A DNA stretch of 64,000 nt from Ciborinia camelliae. Taxonomy: Eukaryota > Ascomycota > Leotiomycetes > Helotiales > Sclerotiniaceae. The notes below the pieces were generated by a model, which did not search any database, was not told the DNA's origin, and saw only the letters and a program-made list of their open reading frames with translations. The translations under genes and the position numbers were made by a program. Location of the stretch: the NCBI GenBank assembly GCA_025890175.1, contig JANPYM010000001.1, positions 4,634,453 to 4,698,452 of the forward strand. The letters run 5' to 3'. Within the stretch, counting starts at the first letter, position 1; each line of letters begins with the position of its first letter. Positions 48,939 to 61,036 of the stretch are shown piece after piece.

Positions 48939-51838
48939 TCAATCAACGACCTCCCCGACCCTCCCCACGAACCCCTCTAACCCAGCAACACCCTTCTCCC
49001 CCCTTTCACTCCCCGCATACAATCCGTGACCACCCCCAGGCATAACCAAAACTTGACTCCCCAACTCTATCCACTCCCTGCACGTCAACAATTCAAAACT
49101 AACATCTGTAATACCATCAGTGCCAAAAACGTATGGTTCATCTTTTGTTTTCCCATCTGAATCAAATACATCCGCACCATCAAGTAGTCCTAATCCAAAA
49201 ACATCGTCCACATCCTCTGCCGTGTCCTCGTGCATGTGTTCAGCAGGGAGGTTTGGGTTTAATTTGAGAACTCGGGCAGAGGCGCGGATGCTAGCGATGT
49301 AGATTACCACTATTGTGCCCGGAGTGATGGAATTAATATCGCCATCATCGAATGATGCTGTGAAACCGCTAGCTGCTTGGAGAGAATGATGCGTTTGGAG
49401 CATATGTTTACTTGGTATTGCCATGACCATTCCTTTGCGTATTCGAGGAGCAGATGGAGAGGAACGTTCGAAAGTATCATTTGGGTGTTCTTCGACGGTT
49501 TTGGGAAGATCGAACACAATACCTATAGTTCCAACTTGGCCAGCTTCAATGGTGTGGACTGGGAGGCGGAGATTGCGGATGCTGACTATATGAGCATTGT
49601 GCCATTCGCTTTTGGTGACAGAAGCGGTGGGCGTGTTCCGTGAGGCTATTTTGGAAAGCTCTATTGCCGAGGGATGTGTGAGTGAGGTACCAAGACTCGC
49701 AGGTGAAAAGCGTGGACCCGACTGCGGGCAACAATCGTCGTCGTAATCCACCGGGAAAGGACCAACGACAATACCATCTCCAATTGATAATCTACCGAAA
49801 CGAAGATGACCGGCAACTACACTTCCCGAATCAATACCATTGTTTTTGGAAGTTAAGGAATCGTAGGAAGCTGGTACTCCGAATACGTCTTCAATGTGGA
49901 ATAGACATGAAGGCTGTTCTGGATTCAGCGCCATCCCGATATAGTCATGAGGAGTGGGTGCAGTAGGTATGGGCAAAGCCTGTAGAAGAGCATGAAGCTG
50001 ACGAATACCGTTCCCCTTTGCCGCACTTGTAAGAATGATAGGAACGATGGACCTTAGGTCTGACATTGCCATTGTATTGATGACTTTCCGAACAGTATCG
50101 GTGTCTTTAGGAAGTATACTAGTAAGATCTGCGTCAACGATATTTTTAGTTTGATCCGGCGGAAGAATTGAAGGAATCCTCCCTGTCGCTTTTATTGCAG
50201 ACAGAAGTTTAGACAATGTTTGAGCCAGACTAGGTTTTGAAGCCAAATCAAGCTTAGTAATCACAATCGCCAAAGGTTTGTCCAATTTCAAGCAAAGCTC
50301 TAAATGTGCCTTTGCTAGATCAGTTCCGGCACCAGCTGTGCCAAGAATTTCTGTTGCCGAAGAAGTACTTCCAACCCCATTCGAACCAGTATCGTCTGCT
50401 GCGACACATAAAATTGTCCAATGCGGTGCCCAGCCAACCAGACCTCGCACTGTTGTCCTACGATATCTTGGATGGCCGGCAGAATCACAGACAAATAGCA
50501 ACCGACCATCTTCTGCTTTGGCATGGATATCTGTCCAAGAAGTAACATTGCCAGAAGCATAATTTATGACTTGCGAGTCTTTATAACCAATTAACTCCTG
50601 TGCGAGGGAACTTGTAATCCCGGTGGCAATTTCATGACGGTGCTTGAGCAGGCTGAGTCTGCTTTTACCTCTACCATTATCAAGTGTTGTGGTAGACAAA
50701 GTACCCAGAAGACTTGATTTGCCAGAAGTAGTGGGACCAGTGAGGGTGATGCGCAACTGCTCAGTAGTATCTTCTTGTTGAAGAGCAGGCTGTTCAGTGA
50801 CCTCGTTGATCGTAGGCTGTGGAGTATCCTGGCGACTTACAGGAGCTTCATCGTAACTTATTGATTTTGCTCGTTTCGAACTGAGATCTGGAGTTATGAG
50901 GGCTTCAGCGACCCACAATTTCTCTCGGTGCCGGAGACTTGTTGATATCGCTTGATCTTCAGGGACCAGCCATGGATTTTGTTTCTTGATTCGCTGGGGA
51001 ATTTGAGATCGTATGGTATCATCTGTCTCCTGCCACTCACATTCACCGACGACTACCTTTCGAACAATTTCAACGTTGCACCCAAGACTAGCTGCCATAG
51101 CTTGTAAATTTATCAAACTCTCGTCCAGCTCATCCTTAGTCAGACCAACAAATGTGCCATCATCAGAGACACCAATTTCATATAAAGCGCCACGACTTTC
51201 CTCAAGTCCAGCTAAAAGCTTCCCAGGCTTTGAGGGAGCATCTAAGCTTGTAGCACTGCCAGGCAATCTATTGATCATTGAAGTTAGCACGAGTTTACAG
51301 TGAAGTACACTTCGTTGTGTGTCTCAAATTTGATTATTCTGATCTGAAATTGACCACATAGGCACAAAAGTACAGTCGCCATTATGGGATAATGCACTCA
51401 CTTCGGCAACACAAGATCGCTTGTAGAAGATGCATGATATGGAGATGACTGCTGTAAGCGCCATAGCAATTGGGTTGTGAGCTGCTCTAAACGTTTTTGT
51501 TTGCTCTGATTGGATGGTGCCAATATTGGGCTCGCTCGCTCCTGATTAAGGGGTTGCTGTTTGTGCTGCTGTGAACCGGATATTATTGAGCCAGTGCTTG
51601 AAGAACTATAATTCCTCCTTGGTCTAAGCAAAAGATGCAGCTTATATTCTGTCGGACCTTCTTGTGGCTCTGCCTCCAATTTTGTAACTCCATATTCCGA
51701 AATATGACTTGAGCCGGAGGACTCGCGTAAAGCCTTTGGATATGGCTGAGGTGTGGATGGTTTGGGAGAATCAGTAGGGGTCAACCATGGCGATTCTACC
51801 CTTGGAGGTTCGGGTTCATATGTAAAAATCGATGCCAT
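48939..51838 (-). CDS. Translational GTPase, GTPBP1/GTPBP2 type
   Basis: This is a cytosolic EF-Tu-like GTPase of the GTPBP1/2 group, linked in animals to ribosome rescue and mRNA turnover. Exons are 51838-51402 and 51267-48939, with a 134-nt intron ending in a clear CTAAC branch site and ATCAATAG acceptor, giving 921 residues. The P-loop GPTTSGKSS is at about 323-331, the G3 motif DSAGHPRYRRT at about 403, and the G4 motif TKLD at about 487. A beta-barrel region follows with CLFHIEDVFGVPASY and VAGHLRFGRLSIGDGIVVGP. The N-terminal 145 residues are Ser/Pro/Gln-rich. It is longer than animal relatives (about 600-670). Divergent from SEC9. Confidence 0.88.
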
Positions 51839-52987
51839 TGTCCGGTATCAATACTGTTCGTAGCCACTACCCGACTATCCAACCCCCGCTGCCCCGTATG
51901 TCCAATCTTCACTCAGCAATCCGTAGAACCTCTAAAGACTGCCCCCGCCGTATTAATACCTTCCCAATGACTGATAAAGGCTGTATATTCATATGGTGAT
52001 TATGTATTCGGAAAGGGTGTAATAATTGTAAAATCATTTTGATGTTCGTATCGGGAATGGATATTGAAGTGCACGATAGCTTCAGAAAATTAGGTTTGTC
52101 TGGAAGTCGGGGGAAAGAAGTCTCGAACTGATAAACAGTTATGCGGATTGACTAGAAGTCATTTTGATATAACTTCTTCTTTGTATGTGTATTATAAGTT
52201 AATGATTCCAGCGGTGTTTGCGGGTTCAATGTACGAGAGTAAGGAGGAGGGATTGTAAATCAATAGTTCCCGGTTTGCTTATACTCGTACCAAACAGATA
52301 ACAGTCATAATCAATCATACCCGCGGGAGAAACAGTCAGACCGTTTGATTCGTTGAGGCACAGAGTACTCAAGTGCTGGCAATTGATTGGACTGGAGAAT
52401 TCATTGGGTTTCACAGCAATTCATTGGTTCTGATGGTTTTGAGGTGATGGATACCGGTAAGGTTATTGATTATTGAAGATGATTGACTGACATGCTGACA
52501 TGATTCCCAGCTGGAGTGGAATCTGGGTGGGCAACCCTGAGCTAACCTTATCTAGTTAGGTAGGCATTAGGTATGTGGCTTGACGGGGCTAACGGGGGCT
52601 CGGAGGGTTCCCATGGCTTACCTAAGCTAAGCTAAGCCCCACTCGATTTTCAGGCATCATATTTATAACCTGCGTTAATAAACTAGGTACCTACGGAGTA
52701 CCTAAATAAACTTTAACGCCCTGAAACTCATTCATTTGCATCTTTGACCTGACCCACCCCAACCCATATTCTTCAAGACAACCCTTTGTTACAAACCCAA
52801 CCAACAAACATTTAAGAACAGATAGAGATCCAGATCCAGTTGAATCAAATATTTCAATTTCACCCTTTTCTATCTACCAGTTACACCTAATCAACTTTAT
52901 CTTCCAGTCTTTCATTTTCATCTTATTCCTCCTCACATAACTACATATCTGTCAAACCAATAATCGTCATTCCATTAAATCGTCACA
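51839..52987. other. Divergent GTPase-SEC9 intergenic region
   Basis: This contains TCTAGTTAGGTAGG and CCTAAGCTAAGCTAAGCCCC tracts (about 52552-52640) and a long CT/CA-rich leader before SEC9 (about 52740-52987), typical of well-expressed fungal genes. Confidence 0.55.
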
Positions 52988-54317
52988 ATGGGTCTCTTTT
53001 CACGAAAAGACAAGACTGCCTCTCCTGCGCAGGCGACGAATCCTTATGCCACTCCACCACCTCAAGCCGATCCTTACGCACAAGATACAAACAAATATGC
53101 GAATATGCCCGCCCAACCTACTCAATCTCCATACCAATCAGCCAGGCAACAGTATTCCGCTCCTGGAGCTGGAGGTGCCCCCAATACTGGTCCATCGGGT
53201 GCCCCTCGAGGAGGAATGGCAGGCTCCAACCCTCGAGCTCCTGCTCCAAACGGTGGTGGATACGGATCTGATAAATATGGCAGTGGTGGTGGATATGGCG
53301 CAAACAGATACGATGGTCCTTCCGCCAATTCAGGATCCAAATATGGTCCAGCTGGTTATGGTGGTTTAGGTCGATCAAACAGCAATGATACAACTACGAC
53401 AGAAGACAACAAGAACGAACTATTTGGTGGCGCAAAAGATAGATACGCACAGAAGGCACCCTCAGAGCGACCTCCAGCATATGGTGCCCAGTCAGATACC
53501 GGCCCATCATCAACCGGAGGCGGATATGGGGGATATGGAGAAGAAAGACAGCTTACCGCAGAAGAAGAGGAAGAGGAAGATGTTCAAGCAACAAAGGCTC
53601 AAATTAGGGCCATGAAGCAAGAGGATGTTTCATCCACCCGAAACGCATTGAGAATCGCGGCCCAAGCTGAAGAAACCGGCCGTGCTACCTTGGCTCGTCT
53701 AGGTGCACAGGGAGAACGTATCCACAATACTGAGAAGAACTTGGATCTTGCTTCCAACCATAATCGCATTGCTGAGGAGAAAGCCAAGGAATTGAAGACT
53801 CTTAATAAGAGTATGTTCGCCGTGCACGTTGCCAACCCCTTCACAGCCAAATCGAGAAAAGCTCAACGGGATGACGATATCATCAACAAACATAGAGCAG
53901 AACGTGAGCAGCGTGACGAGACCAGAAATGCGGCCTTCGCATCCTCCCAAAGAATGGAAGCAAACTTTAAAACTCTTCAGCCAGGAGATGTTGGATATCG
54001 GGCACCAGCAACCAAGGCCAGTCTTGCAGAGAGGTCCAAATATCAATTTGAAGCCGACTCGGAAGATGACGAAATGGAAAATGAAATTGATTCTAATCTT
54101 GACGCTCTTGGTCATGCTGCTGGAAGATTGAACTTACTAGCGAAGGCTACTGGTCGTGAAGTTGATGATCAGAACAAACATATCGAGAGAATTATTGGCA
54201 AGGTATGCTATTATTTGGTTCCATTTTTATCCTACATGAACGCTAACTATGTATCAGAGCGACCGTGTCGACGATCAAATCGCTATGAACAGAGCCAGAT
54301 TGGATCGCATTCATTAA
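52988..54317 (+). CDS. SEC9: t-SNARE SEC9 (SNAP-25 family)
   Basis: SEC9 supplies the Qb and Qc helices of the exocytic SNARE complex at the plasma membrane, pairing with Sso and Snc proteins. Exons are 52988-54202 and 54258-54317 (intron 55 nt), giving 424 residues. The N-terminal 190 residues are Pro/Gly/Tyr/Gln-rich. The Qb SNARE helix is at about 210-275 (NALRIAAQAEETGRATLARL, ERIHNTEKNLDLASNHNRIA) and the Qc helix at about 355-424 (NEIDSNLDALGHAAGRLNLL, KHIERIIGK|SDRVDDQI). The final 19 residues, SDRVDDQIAMNRARLDRIH, come from the second exon and complete the Qc helix. There is no membrane anchor, as in yeast Sec9. Without splicing the frame would end in unrelated sequence. Confidence 0.94.
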
Positions 54318-57300
54318 ATTGCATCCTCGCTCACATAGACTCATTAATATCACATTCGTTTTGCTCCGCCTTGAGCTTCCCTGCATACGTCACGATGATA
54401 GCGACTTTTGGCAGGGAACCCTGGCATCGATGATCTATCTCGAGGAGAAATTAGAATATCCAAATTCGGGCTGAGTCGCCGACAAACACTTGTGGAAATA
54501 CTTAATCATGATTGCTAGCGATGTTTTCTGGGTGGAAGCATATCATATGGCAACCTAGGAGTTTTGGGTCGCATGGGTTTTACAGTATTGTCTTTTGGGA
54601 AAGGGATCCCTACTAGGTAGTCTCCTATGTTAAGTTTTCGATATGTAGGTATAGATACAAAGAGCTTCCCACATAAACCATTTTAAATATTAACGTTGTT
54701 GCTTTTTTGATACTCTGTTGGGGAACTCGATGATAATGTGATTTTTTTAAAAAGAATGGATAGGTAGGATATTACGGTATTGAGAATCTGAAATGAATGA
54801 ATTAATCTTTGGGGTTTCTTTCTTCCCATCTACAGCAAACTTCGGGAAAATGGATGGATGGGGATGGATGGGCAAAAGTTGAGTATTCGAAATGAATATC
54901 TTGAACTACTTGTGATTTGAATATAGAGTAGAGGAGAACAGAGTAGAGCAGGGGAGAGTAGTTTATTCTTATGCCAACTCTCTTTACTTTATTAAATGAG
55001 TTGATTATACAGTATGCGGCACGTTACGTTATTTTCTTATGTATCCTTTAACGGAAATAACTTATTTATATCTAAGGAGAGAAAAGGCGGAGAGGGGTGG
55101 GAGGGAGGAAGTAGCGAGTATTCTGAATGCTTGTTAGGGTTGGGGAGGGGGAGGGGGGGAGGGTTTGTTTGTTTGTTTGTTTTAGGGGTGGATGTTGGAT
55201 TGTAATATGCAATGTATTACAATAACATTTACTCGAGTTTTCACTCTCAAGTAGGGTAGGTAGGTTGTATTACATGTGTGTTAGTACCTATATAGTATAA
55301 TTTATAATTTAGGGGGGGGTTATAGGGATAGGAATGGGGGGATGGATGGATGAAAGGATGAAGGGATGAAGGGATGAAGGGATATGGATAGATTTTGTAG
55401 GCATGGTAAAGGGTTTGGAAAACGGTGGGATGGTTGTAGATACATATGTAGGTACTGCATTGTGATGACGAGATGGGGGAAAAGGAAAGAGAGATACAGT
55501 ATAATTAGCGATTTCATTATTTCGTACCCAAACATACGCTACTCCATCTCCCTCGCCTTCATGCCCCCCCCCAAAAAGTTCCTCGCGTTTCACATTTAAT
55601 TATCTATTCCAAATACCTACCTACCTACTCATGAGGCTCACGAGATAGGTATTTATCAACCAACCCACAATACTAGGTACTAAATAATACAATACTAATT
55701 AAACCATCTACCTATAATATGTATATATCATATAAACATTTAATACAATCGTTCAAAGCTAAGGTTATTCCCAACTATAATAAAGAATCAAAATCATTAG
55801 ACGGTAGATTCTAGCCCTTACCTTCACTTTCACCTCTTCCCATTTCCCCTTCCTTCCCCTTCCCCTCAACATAGTATGATTTGAGTGAAATGAGGTGAGG
55901 GGGAAGGCGGGGCCCAGAATCTACTGTCTAATGATTTCGATTCATTAGTATAGTTGAAAAGAAACTTGAATTAAAAAATTGAATCAAAAGGTTGAATGAA
56001 AAAGACTTCTTCCAGCAAGGAGAATAATACCTAAATACTCCCATGTAATAAACCTTCGAAACCTGCTCCGAATGTTAACCATGTTGGTACTGATCTGATT
56101 AAGTTATGTTACGGTTATGATCACGGTTGAGATATCTAATAATAATTCTAGGAAAAAGTATTAGTTACTAAAAACAAATACGGTCAAAACTCGATTGATT
56201 CAGCTTGAGCCTCAGCCTATTTAGACTTCCTCTGAGATAAAATAACTTTGTAAAACAATATATGATTGGAATAAATATTAAAAGTGAATAATTTTCTCAT
56301 TCAGTTTTGGCCGGTATTCTCGTTGAAGAGATTCTAAGCGAGCGAATGTACCTATTCTAATAAAAGGGGTTAAAAGTTGAGTTAGTCGAGACTTTCGAGT
56401 TTTAACGGTAAGCATTGCATTGTAAGCAATCATTCTTTTCTTTTGGAAAATATCATCAAATAACTACTCTGGAATGGATTTCTCCTTAGCAGTGATGTCG
56501 ATAGTATACAGGATATTTTCAATACACTCTACTACATTGATACCTAATCACATATTCATTTTTTGAGGGGTGTTCCAATACGTAGTATCGATTTTATATT
56601 ATTACCAATATCGCATTTGTTGTAGAATATTGTATATCATTAATGATATATGGAGATATAGGAATGTTATACGCTCTTTTCTGAATGAGGTAATAATGAA
56701 GCTATAGTTATTGGAATTTGATTCCAACATTTCGGAATCTAGCTAAATTTGGTTGGAATGCAAACCTGAGCATTCCTATATTTCAATATATCCTCAGTAT
56801 TATAAAATCAATATTATTCAAGTGCCCTAGCGAGGGGAAGGTACTAATAGAAAAACAAAATCGTATATCTTCAAAAAAGATTCTGATCCCATTAGCTAAT
56901 GGGGCGTCCCTTTAGGATAAAGAGGGTCGTTAACTAACAGGACATTTAATTAACTGACAAGCCAGATTGATGAACAAGAGGACCAGTGTGAGCATAGATA
57001 AAGAACTTCAATATCAGCCACCATAATGCTAATTGATACCATCAAAATCACTGCTTCATAGTGTATATGTAGATGTAGCTGGTTGATTTTTGTAATACTA
57101 GTGAATTTTGAGGTCAGAATTCCGATTTCGTAATTCAGGGTTGGAGTTATGGGATTATTAGGTTATATGTGTCATAAGTTACTGTACATAGTAGAAGCAA
57201 AGAGGGGTAAGTTGAGAGGGCCATTCCTAGGAGTGCTAGTATTAATCATAGTGTATTTGTCATCATAATTCACTATTCTGACAATATATGTCCAAGAGCT

Positions 57301-57707
57301 TTATTAAAGGAAGAGAAGAGAGACAGGGTGAAAATGAACATGGCTTGTCAAGTACACAGTGTTCTTTCCATCTATGAATCCCTATTAGTCAATTCTGCAC
57401 ATGCCGTTGTTATCCGTTTCATCATCACCCAATGCTCTTCCATACAGGATTATTCATTAGCATCTGTGACAGTTGCCTACCTAGGTAGCAGGCGGTATTA
57501 CACTTGTTGTATTCCAAGGTTTTTAGCCTACTACTCTAATACTGCAATTGAGCTTCAGCTCAAATCATTATAAATTTTCCAACTTTGCCTCTATCCAGAA
57601 ATTCCACCAATTTTCAACAACAGCATATCCATTCAAACTTTCAAACTTTCAAACTTTACATCCGTCCAGAAACTCCATCAACTTTCAGCAACAATATATC
57701 CATCACA
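54318..57707. other. AT-rich intergenic region, no gene seen
   Basis: G-rich tracts (55080-55170, 55310-55390) and GGTAGGTAGG motifs alternate with AT-rich DNA. The 39-bp inverted repeat is at 55774-55954, and an 18-bp palindrome TATATCATTAATGATATA is at 56633-56650. Frames are short and low complexity. Confidence 0.6.
55774..55954. repeat. Inverted repeat, 39-bp arms, 103-bp loop
   Basis: The left arm 55774-55812 and the reverse complement of the right arm 55916-55954 match at 35 of 39 positions, sharing AAATCATTAGAC and GTAGATTCT. The loop is C/T-rich on the left and G-rich on the right, giving partial further pairing. No transposase or target-site duplication was recognised. Confidence 0.92.
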
Positions 57708-57708
57708 A
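57587..57708. repeat. Duplicated leader segment before the 81-aa ORF
   Basis: A segment of about 50 bp including TCCAGAAATTCCACCAATTT (57594 on) recurs as TCCAGAAACTCCATCAACTT (57665 on), about 84% identical. A triple CAAACTTT unit lies between the copies. The second copy ends at the ATG of the small ORF. Confidence 0.85.
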
Positions 57709-57953
57709 TGTCTGCTAATGGCTTTTCCTCGGCATCAACCAAAGACATCATCGACGAAGAGAAGATGCTTAATATCAAGGATCTTCAAGAAACATTAGCC
57801 AAGGAACGAGCAGAATGGGCTACAGAGCGGGCTCATGCCACCAAGTTCTTGATCCCACTCCTAGGCTTAGCCTTGCTCTTAGCCTTTCTCAGCATTTTAT
57901 TTGGTGGCTATGCATTCCTTAAAGCACTTCGATTACATCATCATAGGGTGTAG
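57708..57953 (+). CDS. Small single-pass membrane protein with coiled-coil head
   Basis: An 81-residue frame starts at ATG 57708 (MSANGFSSASTKDIIDEEKM), followed by a charged helix (NIKDLQETLAKERAEWATER) and a strong hydrophobic segment at about 46-71 (FLIPLLGLALLLAFLSILFG), ending with a basic His-rich tail (LRLHHHRV). The ATG follows a CAACAATATATCCATCACA leader typical of fungal starts. An in-frame upstream stretch to 57585 also lacks stops but is repeat-derived. A further 3' exon after GGTAAGT at 57962 cannot be excluded. Unrecognised; the layout resembles small tail-anchored proteins. Confidence 0.5.
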   Translation: MSANGFSSASTKDIIDEEKMLNIKDLQETLAKERAEWATERAHATKFLIPLLGLALLLAFLSILFGGYAFLKALRLHHHRV

Positions 57954-59763
57954 ATAATACTAGGTAAGTCCCCTTGCTTACAACGATCAGGACCCAGCTA
58001 ATTTATTGCTTCTCTTTTGCAAAAAGGCCCACCCACACACTCTCTTCGCGTTTTCCATCCTGGAGCCACCATCGAATTCGAGATACAACTTCTCATTTTC
58101 GGATATCCTACCCGGAGCCTACCTAGGTTATCTCGTCCATGATTTGAGGGGAGTTAGTTATATTGGGGATCTGATGCGTTTCAGTGAGTTGATGGAGTTG
58201 ATGGGGTTACGGAGTTCTGGGGTATCGGAGTTATCACATTGATATGTATGCATCATTTGTTGACATTCGTTGACATAGGGATCGCATACCAATTACCAGA
58301 CAAATACACAAAACACCCGTGCATTTCTGCCATTTCTATCTCTGAATTCTTTTGCTAAAACGTGATATGGTAAATCTGAATGATCAAATATAAGGACATA
58401 TTGAATGATAATCGACAAAGAAGCATGTCTAGGAGGGGAGCACGATTCTTATAGATGCACAAAGTAACTCCATCAAGTTCAGCCAAAAATTACAACAACT
58501 GACTCGCGTTTTTGCTTTGTGATAATCGAGTGCCGTCTGCGTAGACCTGACTCAATGGGGGCAATCCAGGTGCTCTCTCCCGCGCGTTGTTTATTCGCAA
58601 GGTTATATAAGATCTGATGTCATGCAAACTATTCTAATATTCAATCTCATCCATTGAAACTAATCAATACAGGCGTGAACGGATATTTTTTGGGGGCTCC
58701 AAGTCTAAAGTTTCGAGAGCTTCATCTAGGTTGTGAACATTACATCTCTATTTACTGATGGCGGCCAGGACAAACATCTTACTACAGAAATATTTCATGG
58801 AGGCTGCATCTGTAGCTTCTGTAGCTCAACTGCTTCCCAAAAGTAATTTCCCAGACCTACGACTTCAGTAGAAGACTCTTGTCAATGCATCGCCCAATAT
58901 ATACCATCTCATTCATTACGGCTACAGAAATCTAACCGGCACCTTTCGAAGCCACGAACGAAACACATGATCCCATGGAGACAACATTTCCATCACCTAA
59001 AATGGGTTGATGAATAGGAGAAGAGCGGCTCTAGAGCCAAGCTGTTTGACACTTCTATAGCTGAGCTCGGCAATTCAGTATATCTTATCATAGGAACTAC
59101 TCATTCGATCCAAGTCAACTTTCAAGCGAAGTTCGTGGTTGCTGTGAAACACTCCTACAATGAAGTGAGAGAAAAAAGCCATCCTCATCGGTCCAATTCG
59201 AACTTGGGCAATCCCTTCAACACCACGATAATATGGCACTAGATAAATACCATATTCCCCCCGCATTCCACCATCCTTGGCAACTAATTCACTCCTGAGG
59301 TCCTCAGACTAATCACACTGATGAGTGATATGTCTTTCTTATCCAAAGGGTATATATAGTATACATTTTGATCTCCATTCCTCATGACTTTCACATTCTA
59401 TCCACTAACGTGTGACCTCCACGTCTCTATAAAATAAATCATGGGATTGCATTTCCTTCTCGAACTGAAAATTGTAGCGAGCGGAATCACGCCAATTGAG
59501 AGCCATTTATCGAGATACTTACTATAACCGGAGGATCCCCAATTGCTAATGAGTTGGAATCCTAGCATTAGTCCTTCAATACTGAATATACCGATCTCAG
59601 TATACGAGATTTCTAGATATTATAGCAGCTACCAAGAATGTGGTGGCGTCTCCCCCCCCCTAAAATAGAAAACAAAAGTAACTTGGAACCCGAGATGATC
59701 TGATATACCTACCTACCGCATTGCTTGCTCGAGTTCATCAAATCAATCTATCTCGATAATAAA

Positions 59764-59856
59764 ATCCTATCCTATCCTATCCTATCCTACCCCTCCAGCT
59801 ACCTTTGCAATCTTCAATATCCCCACAGACGGAAAAGAAAAGAAAAGAAAAGAAAA
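59764..59856. repeat. Two neighbouring pentanucleotide microsatellites
   Basis: (CCTAT)n at about 59764-59790 and (AAAAG)n at about 59832-59856. Confidence 0.9.
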
Positions 59857-61019
59857 CCGCACCGTAGTTTGTTCCCCCTCCTATCCTAAATGATTCGCTC
59901 GCTCGATCTTTGTACTGCTCTTACTCTTAGATTGGGTATTAGGTATTGTGGAGAGAGTATATCATTAGCAGTTGCGGGGAGGGGGGAAGAAGGGGATAAT
60001 GGGTTGTTTGGTTTGGTTGTTTGGAAATATATCTTATATAGATACGTACGTATTCAAAGTGTGAGAATAAATGTATGTATGTATAAATAACTATATAAAA
60101 ATATGAAATATAATATATAATAAAACGTAAATTAGATTACAAACATCTATTCTCAACTCCATGGATACTTCCAACATACTCCAATATACACATTAACCAC
60201 AAGTTTACAACAACAACAATAACAACCACAACAAAAATAAGACTCAACCCATCATCATATTAAAAATTCCATACCATCTACAAAAACCATTTAAATAAAT
60301 AGCAAATAAAACATGAAATATATTCGAGTATAGATAGATAGTAATTGTTAAGAGCAAAAATTAGGCATCTATCTAGTCTACCAGTAAGATACCCGATTAA
60401 ATCTTGAAATTTCAAACAACTAAACTTTACCTTCCATAGAATCTAAAGCATAGCAACCATGAAATGAAGAAATCGAAAATAATCATTCTATAATATCTAT
60501 ATATCTAGTACTATACTCGAAATCAAAAAAGTGATTCTACCAGCTAGCGACATGATATATGTCGAAATTCCAATAATTATACGATAGAAAATTCCGAGTT
60601 TCAAATCCATCAAGCGAATCCAGAATCCAGAATCCCGATATGACCATCGAAAAAAATATCAAGAAATATCATAATCCTAGGTATATTAAATACTCCCAAG
60701 AAAATCGACATACACACATATCACTAATTAAGATTTAGAAAAACGGGGTTTCATCAAAGTAACAACAATGATGGATGATATAAATTGTTCAATTCTCTTC
60801 AGACTACGATCGTAGTAATGTATGTAACAGGAAGTGATTTATTTGAAGATATATTGGGGAGGTTTAATCATGAGACTATATATGGAATGAATATCGGGAA
60901 ACGTCCCATCAAGAGATGAGGTATAAGACAAATAGCTATTATACCCCATCGTTATTTCAGTAAATGCAAATATTGACCGCGTAAGAAATATAAATGAGAG
61001 ATTGGTTGGAGATTGAATT

Positions 61020-61036
61020 GAGAGAGAGAGAGAGAG
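61020..61036. repeat. (GA)n microsatellite
   Basis: A GA run of about 17 bases. Confidence 0.9.

Noticed and set aside
56633..56650. 18-bp palindrome TATATCATTAATGATATA
   Set aside because: Expected occasionally in DNA this AT-rich; no gene or repeat context.
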